Source: Aspidapion aeneum (Eukaryota; Arthropoda; Insecta; Coleoptera; Brentidae). From it: a stretch of DNA of 64,000 bases. Location of the stretch: assembly GCA_963576565.1 (NCBI GenBank), contig OY755046.1, positions 61,669,471-61,733,470 of the forward strand, in the 5' to 3' direction. Below, piece by piece: positions 30,101 through 45,100 of the stretch. Position 1 is the stretch's first letter; each line of letters begins with the position of its first letter. Under the pieces are notes generated by a model. The model had not been told where the DNA came from. It saw only the letters and a list, made by a program, of their open reading frames with translations, and searched no databases. The translations under genes were made by a program, and so were the position numbers.

Positions 30101-33100
30101 CTGTAATCGAGAATAGTTTTGTTTTTTTCTCTCGCACTGGTTTAATAATGGAAAACGAAGGAGTAGCAAAATAAATGCTGGAAGCACAAGTTAAAGTGAT
30201 CACCGCTTGTTATATATCCATATTTGGTCGTGTATAATTAATCTGGTAAGGGTTTGTAAGAAGAACAGTTTCGTCTTTTTCCGGTGCATTGGTTTAAAAA
30301 AGAAATAAAAGTAAAGGAAAGATCGGATAATTTTGGTGATTCTTAAAGAGAAAGAAAATAGAGTTTTCTATGGACCAAACAAAAATAGTCGATGAGTTCT
30401 TTTCTGCAGAAGTACGTTTTTTAAAACAAATTGTTTATCTAGTCTCCTCCGGTTAATACGTTAATGTAATAAACTCAACGATCTCTAAAATTAAAAACAA
30501 ATCAAATATAGCAAATTCTCAAAATAATAATCCCATATGTTCAAGGGATCTCAGAAAACAAGACAAAAAGCCAAACACTTTAATATTAAGACAGTATTTT
30601 CATCGAGAAATACGATAAGCAGTTTTGTAACTAAAACAAAACCAGCAAATCCCTCAAATAATAAGGAACGCATTTACCAAATCCCGTGCGACTGTGGTGA
30701 ATCATATGTAGGTGAAACGCAATGCCCTCTTCAGGTTAGAGTAAATGAACATCATCCAAGTACCCAATTAGGGGATATTTAAAAATCCGCTTTAGCAGAT
30801 CATGCATAGTTAAATGATCACAGGATTCAATGGTCTGAAGCTGGTTTTGCATAAGGAGTCGCATTGACGAAAACGAAAGCTTATTGAAGCTTCATGTGTC
30901 ACACAAAGATTCTAAGAGAGTCTGAGGAAATGAAAAATTGAAAGAGACTGAGAAACACTTGGAGAAAAACACACTTATATAACAAGAAAGAGCGATAGAA
31001 AGAAAAAGAAACTTGCAGAAAGGTGTTGGAGGTTATTTCTAAGACCTACAAATATATTTTTTTAGGTAATGGTGCCTGTCTTCCCAAAAAAACTGAAGAC
31101 GAACAAAAAATCGTGACAATCATCCATATTTTCCATCAGACTCCTGTGGCTCACAGCAAGTTTATTGCACAGTTGTGTCAGCAAATCTTACAAGCTGAAC
31201 AGACTATGGTGATCGAGGCCAGTAGTCCCTTCAGAAGTGTTTTGATTAAGTTTTTACTAAGGTAATACCTAAAAGACTGCTGTGTTTTTTTTTCCTTATG
31301 CCCCACAATTCGTATATTTAGAGTATATTTTGTTTGTTTCGTTTCTTGTGCAGTTTTGCTGATATATGCTTGACAGTCAACCTGTCGCTCTATATTTGTG
31401 AAAGTTATAGCTACTAAGGTCACTCATCGTCAAGCAAGCTTGACGATGAGTGACCTTAATAGCTACAACTGTTACTAATAAGGAGGGCGGGGTGGAGTGA
31501 GGATAAGGGAGGGAGGAAACAGTAAAATGATATTGAAAAAATCTTAAAGGGTGTGCAGAAAGAATTTTTGAAATTGCCCTATATTTGTTAATGGAGGGGG
31601 GAATGACAGGAGAGATAGATGGGGCAGGGAGGACTACAAAGTAATTATAGCAAATCAAAGGACATTTGCAATGGGTGATCAAAGGAATTTCATTAAAATC
31701 GCCTGAAATTTAGGGAATTTGTATGTCTGGCGACCGCGATGTTGATTCCTGTTTAAAAAAATATAGCATATAGCACCTTCGGGATCAGTAGCAATTCAAC
31801 GACACCTTTTTTGTCAAAATCGGTTCAGCCGTTTAGCCTCTAGCGCGACACAAACATACATATTTACATACATACATATCCCAAGCGAAAAACATTACCC
31901 TTCCTTGCGCCGTGCTGCAGTTGGGTAAAAATAGGGTGATGTTTATTGTTTTGATCGAAACCCGTTGATTCGTCTCAGGACTAAGAGCAAGTGAGATTGA
32001 CCCGCAGGAGATTTGGGAGCAAGTGTTTTGCCTAATCGAACAAAGAAGTCTCAGCGGGAGCTTAAATCGAACAGGCCAATCTTTTTGAGATTGATCTCGG
32101 ATCGCTCGGGAGCGGTTTTTGATCGTTGATCGAAAACGGTTTAACTCTTTCTTTTTTATGCTTAGGTACCCATCTGAAACGCTCAATCTCTTTTTGGACG
32201 ATACCTACATTAAGGATAAACAGTTTAGCAGATATTTGGAGTACATTGTTAAACACAAGGATGGTAAACCGTTTAGGTACGTCTAAATATATTTTTTTAT
32301 TTGTCAAACATTGTGTCACAGCCTCCTCAAATTAACAAGCACGGTCCTTCTTTGAAATAAAGTTCATATCTTTATTTTTGAGACAACTTTTTACAACTTT
32401 TTTTTCTAGGCCCATGCTATTTGTTATGGTAAACAGCTGATAACTGTCAAAAATTTATCTCAAAAATTATGATATGGAGTATACAACACTGTCGAAGGCT
32501 CACATTTCCATTATTTTCTTGTCAGTCTATATTTTTTTGTTTTCGAAATAGTCAAAATTGTAGATCTGTTGGCCTTGCCTTCGAAACTATTGCCATTTAA
32601 AGTAGGATCAGGTCTTATAATTTAAGGGGGCTGTGACTGTGTTTATTCCATTACAATCTAGTCAATAAGACTAATTAGCAATTTTGTTTTAACTTACTAG
32701 AAAAGTTAGATTTAAACTTAGGGTTCACTTAACAGTTTTTCCAGTTTTGCTTCATCTGTAACTCTTAATTGTGTTGTGTTTATGGGATTATTTTGTTTTA
32801 TATATTTCATTTGCTTCACTAGCTCAAACGGCTTCACTCTTTTTAGTCTTAGATCTAGCATAGATTCGATTTTTAGGTTCCAATGAAGGTCACTATTTCG
32901 AACGTACCATGGTGCATTTACAATGTTTCTTAATACTTTATTTTGAAATCTCTGTAAAACTAGAATGTTACTCTCTTTAGTACCACCCCATAGTGAAATA
33001 CAATATGTCCATAATGGTTTTAGTATATCTTTATAAGGCAGTAACTTGTTATGCATTGTTAAATTGGAAAGCATGATGAATTGATTTTGTTTCATTTAAT

Positions 33101-36100
33101 TTTATTCGCCAACTTCGATGATAGATTTTTCTACCGTCAATAAACCAGTATTAAGTGACAATTTCCTGGCTTTGGGATATCGCAAGTGAATAATTAGTAT
33201 AAATAAGGGCCTAGTACGCTACTCTGGGGTACACCTGCTTGAATTTCTTTCAAATTTGAGTATAAATCTTGTTTTACTCTAAAACGTCTATCAGATGGAT
33301 GATTTCAAAATATCAGAATATTTTTTTGGCAGAAAACGATTTAGTTTAAAATTAAGGCTTTTATGGCACACTTTGTCAAATCCTTGTGCTACATCTAGAA
33401 AGACTGCAGAACAAACTTTTATTGAGAATGCCAGACAATATGTGTAATGCCCGTAACGTAATTTTTTATGTATGCAATCACTAGATATAATTTTAGCACA
33501 TAATTATAACATTATTTTTTTTAATTCAATTTATTTCCCAACAAATTTAATGTCTATTAATCATAATAATAAAAATAAAAATAATTTCATAATAAAAATA
33601 ATATAAACAACTGAATCCAAATAAAATCCAGTAGTCAAACTATCATATTATTTTAATTTAAGAAAATATGGTTTTGTATATTTTTTTAAATAAATAAAGA
33701 GGTTTAATGTTTTTGTAAATGGTAATATCTGAATATAATAAACATTTTTTGCCAATATTAGTTTTAAACTGTATTAATTTCAAATTTTTATTTTGGCAAG
33801 TTGTATGATCATGACAATCATTTCTTTGAATATTTAAATTTGATATTTTTTGTTTTGATAATATTGAGTGAATAAATATTGATATTTTAAATTATACAAG
33901 TTACATAAGTTTAGATAACCAAGTACTTCATACAAATTAACTGTTGGTTCCAAAAATGGAAGTTTGTGAACACATTTAATAATTTTATTTTGCAACTTGT
34001 GTTATTTCCACGTTAAATTTTCATTTATCTGAATTCCCAAAAATGTTATTGAATTTTTATATACTTTGGTATTGTTTTCTTTAATTGTATTTTTTTGTTT
34101 ATTTGAAATTTTCGTTCCATCAATAATCATATAAAATGATTTTTTTTAATTAATGGTTCGTTTAAAGCCAATTTTGTAATGTTTTTAAATCATTTTAATT
34201 CCTTAAAATTTTTTCCTTTGAATGTGATTTTTTTTTAAAACTAGGTATTTCTATTTTCCAGGGAATACATTCAAACACACCTAGTTAAACGACTTATAGC
34301 AATGGTGCAAGCTAATTATTTAAATCCAGCTCTGACTCTACCGGAAAGAAACGAACTACAATACCAAGGTAATAAGATTGACTAAAAAAGACAACAACTT
34401 GATATAAAACACATTTTTTTTATCTTCTAAAAATTTTACTGACGCCATCTATGTTACGGTGGCGAACTAAATGTGATATAATTTGAGATAGTTGAAGAAA
34501 TCGACCCTGACTGATTATTACATGGTTTTGCATTATTTTAAAGGTCTCTTAGCATTTTTGTCTATCAAAACATCATTTAAGTCAGATAATTTTTTTTTCA
34601 TGACATTTTACCATTTCTAGGTATTAGAATCATATCTTTGTTGATTAAATTTGATGACCAATGGTTATCAACTCAGCAAGAACTTGTGGATGCCCTCAAG
34701 AACATATGGTGCGATGACAGTTATCAGGAGAGACATAAAAATGTCGAACAGCTAGGTTAGTAGATCCTGTTTTATTCTATTCTGTAGAATGTTAGATCAG
34801 GAAATTTTCAATATACATATTTACTTTTTAGAATATACCCATTGGAAAGAACCAAAACTTTTGGTGAAAATTTTGCTGCATTATTTCTGTCACCATCCCA
34901 ACAACATAGACTTGCTGTTTCAACTCTTAAGGGCGACCACAGAAAGGTCAGTATTTCTTTTTAGAAACACCATTTTTTGTCTGTTTCTTAAATACTCTGC
35001 CAATATATGGGCCCCTAAGCTCACACTAGGTACTATAGTTATAGTGTACGTGTGAGCTAATATAACTAAAAACTGAAATATATTTTATTCAACTCCACAC
35101 TAAATTACCTTTCGTTTGATACCACACAAGCCATGTTTTTACTTCAACTGAAATTTTTGAAATCTACCCCAACCCTTAAAAAAAACAAAAATTAAAATGT
35201 ATTTTGTTTAACTCCGAACTCAATTACATTTCGTTTGATATCACACACGCCATATTTTTACGTAAACTCTAATTTTTTTAATCTACCCCCACCCTTTTTT
35301 TTAACAAAAATCTATTTTGTTTAACTCCAGACTCAATTACCTTTCGTTTGATATCACATACGCCATATTTTCACATAAACTCTAATTTTTGAAGTCTACA
35401 CCCACCCTTGTATTTGGCTTGTGTTCGGTGGATTTTGTTCATTTTTAAATGGGACCATCTCGACCCAAGACCCAGCCTAGGTACCAAATTTCATTGAAAT
35501 CGGGCAAGCGGTTTTTGAGTTATGCGCGTTGGTCGTTACAGACAGACAGACAGACGGCGCGACAAAAAAGTTTCAAAATCATCTGAAATGCAAAGATATA
35601 TAAAAAATTTTGAAATCGGAGCAACTTTTTTTTTTTTTTAAATTAGGATCACCATAGCTCACACTACTATAGTATAGTATATGTGTGAGCTAAAAATAAT
35701 GTATATTCTTGCTTTTAGGTTTATTCCAGAATTTCAGTTCCTAAGAGATTTTTTGGAGAACACCGTAGCACAAAATTACACTGTCGAGTGGAAACGTTCG
35801 GCATTCTTCAGATTTGTTGAGTTATTCCCCTCTCAAGAGATGTCGCAAGAACTTAAAGCCCGGGTAATAATGTTTCTCTTTTATCTATGACTGAAAAAGT
35901 TTTAATTTAATTCCGATTTTTGTTACATTTTTGCGAAGTCCAGCTTTTAAGGAGTATCGTTTTTGATACGCAGTTGTTGTCTTTTTCTCTTTTACACGAT
36001 AAACAAATAAAGATCAATTTTTTTTTCATTTAGGTCCTGCAACTAATCCTGATCCCTTGTTTTGCTGTCAGTTTTGAGAGGCAAGAAACTAACAAACTCA

Positions 36101-39100
36101 TAGGTAATAAACACAGACAAACAAGAATAACGTCAGTGAAGCTTTAAGCAGCTTTTTCGTTTAATATTTGACATAATACTACGATTGCACAATTTTCGTA
36201 CTGTTAAAGCAATCACAAAAAAAAATTATTTAAAAAATTATTTTTTATTTTATTTTTGTAGGTGGCCCTCCAACACCTTACCAAGACAGCACAGAAAATG
36301 TGGTATCGGTATTCATCAACACTCTGATAGATCCCGATAGTCCCACAGCCGACTGCGTGCGAATTTCTTTACTACAATTTTCTTGTTTATTGGTATGTTG
36401 CAAAATTGTCTTACGAGTATGTACAGCGTGTCCCATTTTCGATGGGATTAAATGGGAAACTCGGTTATTATTAAAGATATTGATTTTCTGATTGCACCTT
36501 ACCGTGCTCTTTTTTTGAGCCCTTAAAAATGGCGTAATCAGATTTTTGCTATACCCCGTAGTTTCGCTAATACAGGGAGTTTTTGAAAAAATTGTATTTT
36601 TAATAATCCCTTGTATCTCGCTTATTTTGCGAGATACTTTTATTCTGTAAAAACATTATTATGGCAACTTTTTTAGAAGAAAGTAATGCCGTTGTCAATT
36701 TTTTTAAATGTTGTTTAGTTTTTCAGATATGATATTTATCAAAAAAAAATTAAATACGGACCTGGATTTTTTTTATTATTATTTTGATTGGTTTCATGCT
36801 AGTATTATCATAAAATAATAAAAATTTTAAAATTTTTTGTTTTAAGGTAAAAAAAAATATTTAAAATTAAAAAAAAATAGTCCGAACCTGGATATTTCCA
36901 ACATAAATATAAACTAAAAATTTCTAGTTAAACAATTTTTAGTTTAACCGTTTTGATACTTAGCATATTAAAATGGTTTTACGTTAATTTACACATTTAT
37001 TTGAAACAAAGTCTACGAAAAATACAAAAAAAAAACAAATTATAAAAAAGAACTAATTTTTCTAATTACCATTATGTGTAAGACATTTTTGGCATTTTTG
37101 AGTAATTTTTCTTAACGCATTTTGCATAAAAATATTTCTGCCATTTAAATATTGGGATTTTCTTGCTTGAATGAAGCAGTCAAACATATCACATTTTTCA
37201 AAATCTGGATATGGTCGATTTCTAGCCAGTTTAAAATAATTGTAAGCCATTCACAAAAATGACAATGTCAATTCCACGCTTTTGTTTTGTAAATTTCACG
37301 ACCTGCTGTTCGGTTATCAAATAATTAATATGATATTATTTTTGTAACTTTTTAACGTTTTTTACTTTATTTATAAATCTTTTAATTATCATTTCAAAAC
37401 AGATAAACTAAAAATCGTTCAACTAGTGTGTCTTGCAATTTTTAATTTATAATTACGTTGGAAATTTCCAGGTTTGGACTATAATTTTTTTTTCAATTAT
37501 TAAATAGTTTTTTTTAAACTTAAATCAAAAAAATATTAAAGTTTTATCATTTTAAGGTAATAATAGCATGGAACTAATCAAAGTAGTAATAAAAAAAATC
37601 CAGGTCCGTATTTATTTTTTTTATGATAAATACCATATCTCAAAAACTAAACAATATTTTTAAAAATTGACAACGTCATTATTTTGCTCTAAAAGAGTTG
37701 CCATAGAAAAGTTTTTACAGAATAAAAATATCTTGCAAAATAAGCGAGATACAAGGAATTAATTAAAATGCAATTTTTTCAAAAACTCCCTGTATTAGCG
37801 AAACTACGGGGTATAACAAAAATCTGATTACGCCATTTTTAAGGGCTCAAAAAAAGAGCACGGTAAGGTGCAATCAGAAAATCAATATCTTTAATAATAA
37901 CCGAGTTTCCCATTTAATCCCATCGAAAATGGGACACGCTGTTCTTTACATATTTATGTAAATAGAAAAGCTGTTATAATTTGTATTTTAGGTTGAACAA
38001 GCGAGTCCTCATATTCATGATCACGACGCAAACAATAAAACCCAAGGTTTTAAGCTGAGAAGACTTATGACATTCGCTTGGCCCTGTTTGTTGGTGGAGA
38101 ATTGCGTAGATCCGGCAACAAGGTAAATGTTTCGCTCTTTCTTTATATATCTCCCAGTTTATTGCTCGTTTATTTTTTTGACACCAGTTGCTTACTCTAT
38201 GTTACATCATTAACGTATTAACCGGAGGAGACTAGGAAATAAACAAAAAAATCGGCCGTCTAGATAAACAATTTGTTTTAAAAAACGTACTTCTGCAGAA
38301 AAGAACTCATCGACTATTTTTGTTTGGTCCATAGAAAACTCTATTTTCTTTCTCTTTAAGAATCACCAAAATTATCCGATCTTTCCTTTACTTTTATTTC
38401 TTTTTTAAACCAATGCACCGAAAAAAGACGAAACTGTTCTTCTTACAAACCCTTACCAGATTAATTATACACGACCAAATATGGATATATAATAAGCGGT
38501 GATCACTTTAACTTGTGCTTCCAGCATTTATTTTGCTACTCCTTCGTTTTCCTTTATTAAACCAGTGCGAGAGAAAAAAACAAAACTATTCTCGATTACA
38601 GTCCCTCACTAAAACATAGGAATTAGAAAGATGCCGCAATCGTCTAGGCCCGCGTAAAGTATCTTATTTTGTTCCTCTTTGTTAAACTGATGCGAGAAAA
38701 AGAGACAAAACTATTCTTGATTAGAAGGTAGTCCCTTTGGACCCATTAGTATTTTGTAAAGGGTCAATGCGGCGTTTTTGACCTGTCTCTTTACGGTTCG
38801 GAATTGTTTTCGTGTTTTTTCTTAAAATATATTTTCGATCTGGACTCAAAATTAATGTTAAAAGACTTTAAAATGGTGTGGGAGTGTATTTTGTGCTAAA
38901 ATCTCGACCATCTTAATCCAGAAGTTTCGTTTTACAAGTAAGTTAAATAACTTGTTTGACCTTCAAAACAAAACAAAGACCAGTGCCGTAGAAATCAATA
39001 TAAAATCAGAAAAAAAAATTTTTGGGTATTATATAAATAATTATTTATTTGTTAAAAGTGTTTAAACATAAGTTTAGTTAAAAATGTACAGGGTGTCCCA

Positions 39101-42100
39101 AGTTGATTTGAGCCTTGATTTTCAACAGATAAGGTAAAAAAGGTATCTTATTAATATGGAAAGTAATTCTTTTTTGTATATCTTTTTTATTTAACCGTTT
39201 TTTTGTGTAAACAGTTTTTTTAGATTTGGATTGAGGCAATTTTTTAGGTTGGGTTAGTCCTTTTTACCTACCCTGAATTTTTAACGTTGTCTAACCTAAA
39301 ATAAAATACACCAAGCTAAAAGCATCCTAATCAAACATCTAATTGTCAATGAGTATCTAGTCAGCTGTAAACTAAATTAAATTGCTTGTTTTAATAAGTT
39401 AGGTATTTACTTTTAATAAATAAATATTTTGCCGCCGTCACTGGTAAATCGATCGACCATAAAGAATAAACATACGTCTACTGTGTGTCGCACAGCGTTG
39501 CCATCGTCTTTCCAAAAAATATTTCTATTCTTTTCCAACTTATTGAAGCATCTAGGGGTCAAATCGAATTGTTTTGATGAATGAATTTTTGCCGCGGTTC
39601 CTGGTCTCCTCCGGTTAATACGTTAATGATGTTACATGGAATCATGCTAGTAACCTTTCATATTCAATCTAGCTACCTATCTATCTATTTAGCCTTCTTC
39701 GATCCATCTTTGGACATAGGACTTTCCCTATATCTTTCACCCTTCTCTGTCTGTCGCCGTATGTTTCTTTAAATTGTCCGCCCGTCTCATTCGGGGTCTT
39801 CTTTCCCCTACTTCTTTTATTACCCCAAGGTCTCCAGTTTACAATACATTTGTTCCATTAATCCTCTTTTTGTCTGATATTATTTCCATTTTAATTTTGC
39901 TAACTATCCTCTTTTATCCCTTTTTTTTGTCTTATTTTTTATTCATTCATTCCTTGGTCTATCTGTTAGCTTTACATGTAACATTTGTTTTTCCATTGAT
40001 CTTTGGGCTTTTGTTTAATATATCCATGTTTGATTTTGTAAGTGTCCAGGTCTGTGATTCATAGGTGAGTACAGGAAGGATACATTCGTTACATACTTTC
40101 GTTTTAAGGTACTGAGGATATTTTTTAATTTGTAGCTTAATTTACCGAATGCTGCCCAGGTCAGGTGATTTTCTTATTTTATTTTACAGTCATTACAGTG
40201 TTTCAATTTTTATTCAAATATAAATTTTAAGCTAACTATGGGATGGACCTGCCACTAAGTATGCTTCCCAAAATATGTATATAAATCAAAAGTATATTAT
40301 TATTGACAGATATCACGGCCATCTGCTCTTGTCCCACATAATCGACAAGTTTGCGATCCATAGAAAAATCGTGCTACAAGTTTTTCACAGTCTTCTGAAG
40401 GCCCACGCGGTCGAAGCTAGAAATGTTGTACGTCAAGCTTTGGAGATCCTCACGCCATCTATGCCGTTTAGAATGGAAAAAGGTATTAACGTTAGTTTCG
40501 ATTTATTTTTCAGTGTTGTTTTTATATACATCGAATTTACCCAAGTGAAATTTAAAATTAATTATGTGAAACTTTCCTTCGAGTATCAGCTGGTACGTTA
40601 TGATAACTAAGTTATTTCATGCTAGTACACTTTGTCACTACTAGGTGGCGAATTCCTTTGAATCAATTCTTGACATTTTAATATTCTTTTAGGTTATGAT
40701 ATGTTAACGCACTGGACTAAAAAAATACTTATGGACGAAGGACATTCTATGCAACAGCTGTTCCACATTTTGCAGCTAGTTGTCAAACATTACAAGGTAA
40801 GATTTGTGGAAAATTAACGCTTTAGAAATAAAATTTTCCAGAGGAATTTTCAAGTTAAGAATTGTGTATAAGACATAACTGTTTTTAGGTTAAGTTTCAT
40901 GTGAAATATGTAGTTTTGTTATTCTTTCTTTAGGTGTATTATCCTGTGAGACATGACCTAGTTCAGCACATGGTCAGTTCAATTCAGAGGCTAGGATTCA
41001 GTCCTTCAGCTACTTTGGAGCACCGGAAGTTAGCTGTTGAGCTGGCTGAAGTTATCATTAAGTGGGAGTTACATGGTAAGAACCGAATTCTTTGTAGATT
41101 TAAATTAAAAAATAATAATTAACTTATTTTGACCTTTCTTGCCTGGCAATACCTTTCTAGCCATTGCTGCGTGGGCCATGAAGTTAAAAAAATATAGGCC
41201 TTCTCGCTAAATACGGACTTTTTAAAATCTCTTCATAGCTGAAAAACTTCAAGGCTTATGTTTTGATACAGGACATGTCTGAAACGGGCCGAGTTCGTAA
41301 TAGCTTCTTTGCTGAGGAGCTATAAATCTACCACTCAATCGGGCACCTACTGTAAACAATAGGGAGGCGAGAACAGCAGAGAGTAATTTAGGCTGACGCA
41401 GTGAGGTGGGCAACGACCCTGAATGGGTACTAAAACGAAAGAAACGGAGCTAAAGAAAGTTATCGTGGAAAATAATACTTACCTCGATGGTTTTCTTTAC
41501 AAGGAAAAGGCTAACATGGAGATGGACTAATTCGATTGTGGTTTGTCTTCTTTGAGCGGTCTTAATTCTTTTTTAGATTCACTAAAGTTTTATGTTTTAA
41601 CGAAACTTTGTTATTTTTAAGGCACTGTTAAGTTCTGCGCGATCGCGGCTTAATGATTTAGTTTTTAATTGGGTTCAGTTTAACACTAATTAAATAAATA
41701 AATAAGGTAGTTTTAGTTTGGCAAGGGCGGTTTTGGAAATTGAGTATGCGTTTGACTGGGTAAAAACAACGTTGAATGCCCACTAGTAGTAGTAGTGTGT
41801 GATAGGCTCTAGGTCTAGCGACTAGGCACATGAAGCGTCCGTTTTGCCAACCCCCGGGCATCCCCCCTACTGCGTCCTTCCTTCGCTAAAGAATCTACCC
41901 GTCTTTTGTACAAGGGCCAAAATATCGAGCCACCTCAGATTCAGAAGGTCTTCCGTCTCAAAGGCTTCCTCTTCGAATACCTCTCTTCTTGCCTCGTTGT
42001 ATGCTTCACATGATGATCGCTCGCGTCCTCCTTCACTCTCATTTTCGCCAAGTGTAGGGGTAGGACTCCCACTATGGCTCCCACCTCTCTTCGTGTTCTA

Positions 42101-45100
42101 CGAAGCAGCCAGTACCTACGGGGGGGACTTGTTGTATCCAGTCATATACTCCTTCGCCTCTCTGGCGTTTCCTATGTTGGTCCATTCCTTTTGTATCTCT
42201 TTCTGGGTCCACTCTGTTCGGGCCGACTTCATTTGTCCTCTTGTGAACCACACGAAAGGATCTGACCCGACGCATTTCTGCCGGGATCCACCCCTGGCAA
42301 GTTCATCCGCTTTCTCGTTTCCTAGGGCTCTAATGTGGCCTGCGACCCATACGAGCTCCACCTCTCTTACTCTGACCAACTCCCGAAGTGCATTCGCACA
42401 CTCCTGCACCAAACCCGCGGACATGGTTGGTCTGCACAGTGCTTTCAGTGCAGCTTGACTGTCTGAACAGATGCAGAGGTCCTTTCCTGTTTCGTTCCTA
42501 ATTTCTTCCTCCCATGTTACCGCCAGTATAGCATAAACCTCCGCCTGGAAGACTGTTGCATTGGATCCCAACGAATTGCTTTTTCCAATACCCTTGCTTT
42601 CCACGTACGCTCCTGCACCGGTCGAATTCCGGTCTGTCAGCCTTGATCCGTCTGTATAGCAGACCGTGGCATTGCTAAGGAATGCAACCCCGTCCTTTTG
42701 CCATGCATCCATTGGCGGTATGGTTACATGGTATCTCCTTTTCTCCCTTAAAAATGCACACTAACTGAACACTCTCTTTTTGTTGTTTTCATATCAATTT
42801 CTCGCTTGTTCACTCCATTCAGGGTAGATATTTTAAATAGATCAGTTGAGAGGAAATGGGTAAACGGAATATCAGGTGTGTGAAACAAGGACGCACATCG
42901 AGATGTTTTTTAGTTCAAAAAATGTAACTAAAGGCGTGAAAACGAACCAATGTCTAGTATTTTTATCTATCTCGGCTAGAAATACCTAAAACCCCCCCAA
43001 AAACATCAAACTTGTCCCACCCTGTACACAATTTTCTTTTTCTTTTCAACACCTTGCTTTTTTCTTAGGAATTAAAGATGAGAGCTCGGCAGAAGTGAAT
43101 CAAGATGGGAAAAAACTGATAAGCGTCGACGAAGCGGTTGAGAACGCTCGAAAAAAGTTGGCGCTCCAAGCGGGGACAAGCAGTACTCCAGTGGCGGTAC
43201 CAATCAAAGTCGAAGGCACTGTTCAAGATCACATCGATAAACGACATACTGACAACGTACTCAATTTCTTGCTTAGACTTGCATGTCAGGTGAGATTATA
43301 CGTAGATGAAGATATTAAACTAAAATATAGGTTTATGATATAGGGACTTGTTAAAAGTATGTTTTTCTTAGTTATATGTTTTTTAATTTTATTTTATTTT
43401 TTGTTCTATACACCGGACCTCCTACTACTCCTACTCACTATCGAAAATGTCACTAAGGATGTCTATTACTTGATCAATCTTATTTTTTACCACTTCTTTC
43501 CCGTTTGCAACTTTCATTTCAATAAACTGCATTAGCTCTTCAAGTGTATCGGTGCTGTCCAAAAATAAAACTTCAACTTTTTTGGCAGTTTGTTTTTTGG
43601 TATGGACACATTTTTCACATTTACAAGAAATGACAGATTTCCCTCAACAACTAGAGATGCTAACAGTGATGGATTGTTATTCAAAAATGTCATCAGGCAC
43701 AGGCAGACTGTGTCACGTTCTTGGGTCCAATTTTTGTTTATTTTAGTATTAGAACAATAAAATTTTAAAATGTCCTCAATATTTGATAAAACTTTTGATT
43801 TCTTATGAGCTCAAAGTGTTTCAAGACTTTATTGTATTGCAATTTTCAGTAGTTGCCTCTCGACATCAGCTAATCGGACAGTAGATACAGGTTGTCTACT
43901 TAGGTATTTCGGAACATTTTCAACACTCTCCATTTACAACACACTTATCAAACCAAATAACCTGCTCGTTAGGAAAATGTTTGATGGAAACTTGTGGACG
44001 TTTTAAGATACTTAAATCATTAGGAATTTTTCGCAACCAAATTTTATGCGTTTGTTTATCCCCTGGCAAATTAAAAGTTGACACATATTCGGTTTCAGTT
44101 TTATAGTTGGACCGACAACCAACAACACTACACGTTCGCGGCATTGTTGTCTTTTTCGTGGGCTGCGTTATTTTAATAACTTTGATAAAATTCACATAAA
44201 ATTCATGCCCGAAATAAAAAAAAGTTGACGTAAACAAACATACCAAAACTACAAACACACATGTTTTATAATGACAGCTGGCCGGGAGGCGTTCTTTTGT
44301 GACCCTCCTACGGTCACGTGATATTTCCGCGCCCGGGCCGGGCCGGTCTTTTTTAAAATATTTATAAAATGAAATCCTTATTATATTTTTGCACTAATAA
44401 ACCTTATTTTTGTCAGGTGAACGACATAACGCCCCAAAATCCCGCCAATCCTGGAACCAGTACTCCTGGTGAGCTACTGTCACGTCGCTGTGTCATTTTA
44501 CTGCGCAACGCTTTAAAACCAGAACTATGGCCTGACTCTGTGGATCTTAAACTGGGTAAGAATCTTATTTTAATGGCTCTGATGGTTCAGTTTGATTCCC
44601 ATGCCTGTCAATACTCAAATATACACAATATACAAAACTCGTTAGCTCAGGGGGTTAATTGAAGGTCTTGTAATAATACTTTGGTAATGACAACTGCAGA
44701 CAAATTTATAAGTTACAAACCAACAACAGAAAATAAGAATCATTAAAGTTAATATTGTCAGGATAGAAAATAATGTCCTATTAAGTAAGTGACACAAGTT
44801 ACGTTTATAAGCAAGTGCACATTAACCCTACTAAACATTCTAAGGAAATGAACTTCTGTATATAGTTCAAATTGTATTAAGCGTGTAATAAATTGTATAC
44901 AGAATTATTATAAACAACGCGGTTAATGGGATTTCGATGATGTTTATACAGGAAACAAAACACATCTCGATATTCTATCAATGGCAAACGGTTTGTAATA
45001 AAAGCATCTCCAAAAGAGTTTAGCAGTTAGTTGTACGCTGAGAACCTAACGCCCAGGCTTAGTTAATAGTGAACAAGTAGTACGATAGTCAAGTATAAGA

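Noticed and set aside
37062..37250. Cys-containing 62-codon frame in the intron 29 element
   Set aside because: Too short and AT-rich to assign; no recognised zinc-finger spacing.
41844..42458. 204-codon plus-strand frame
   Set aside because: Shadow of the minus-strand RNase H frame; composition is Ser/Pro-biased without similarity.
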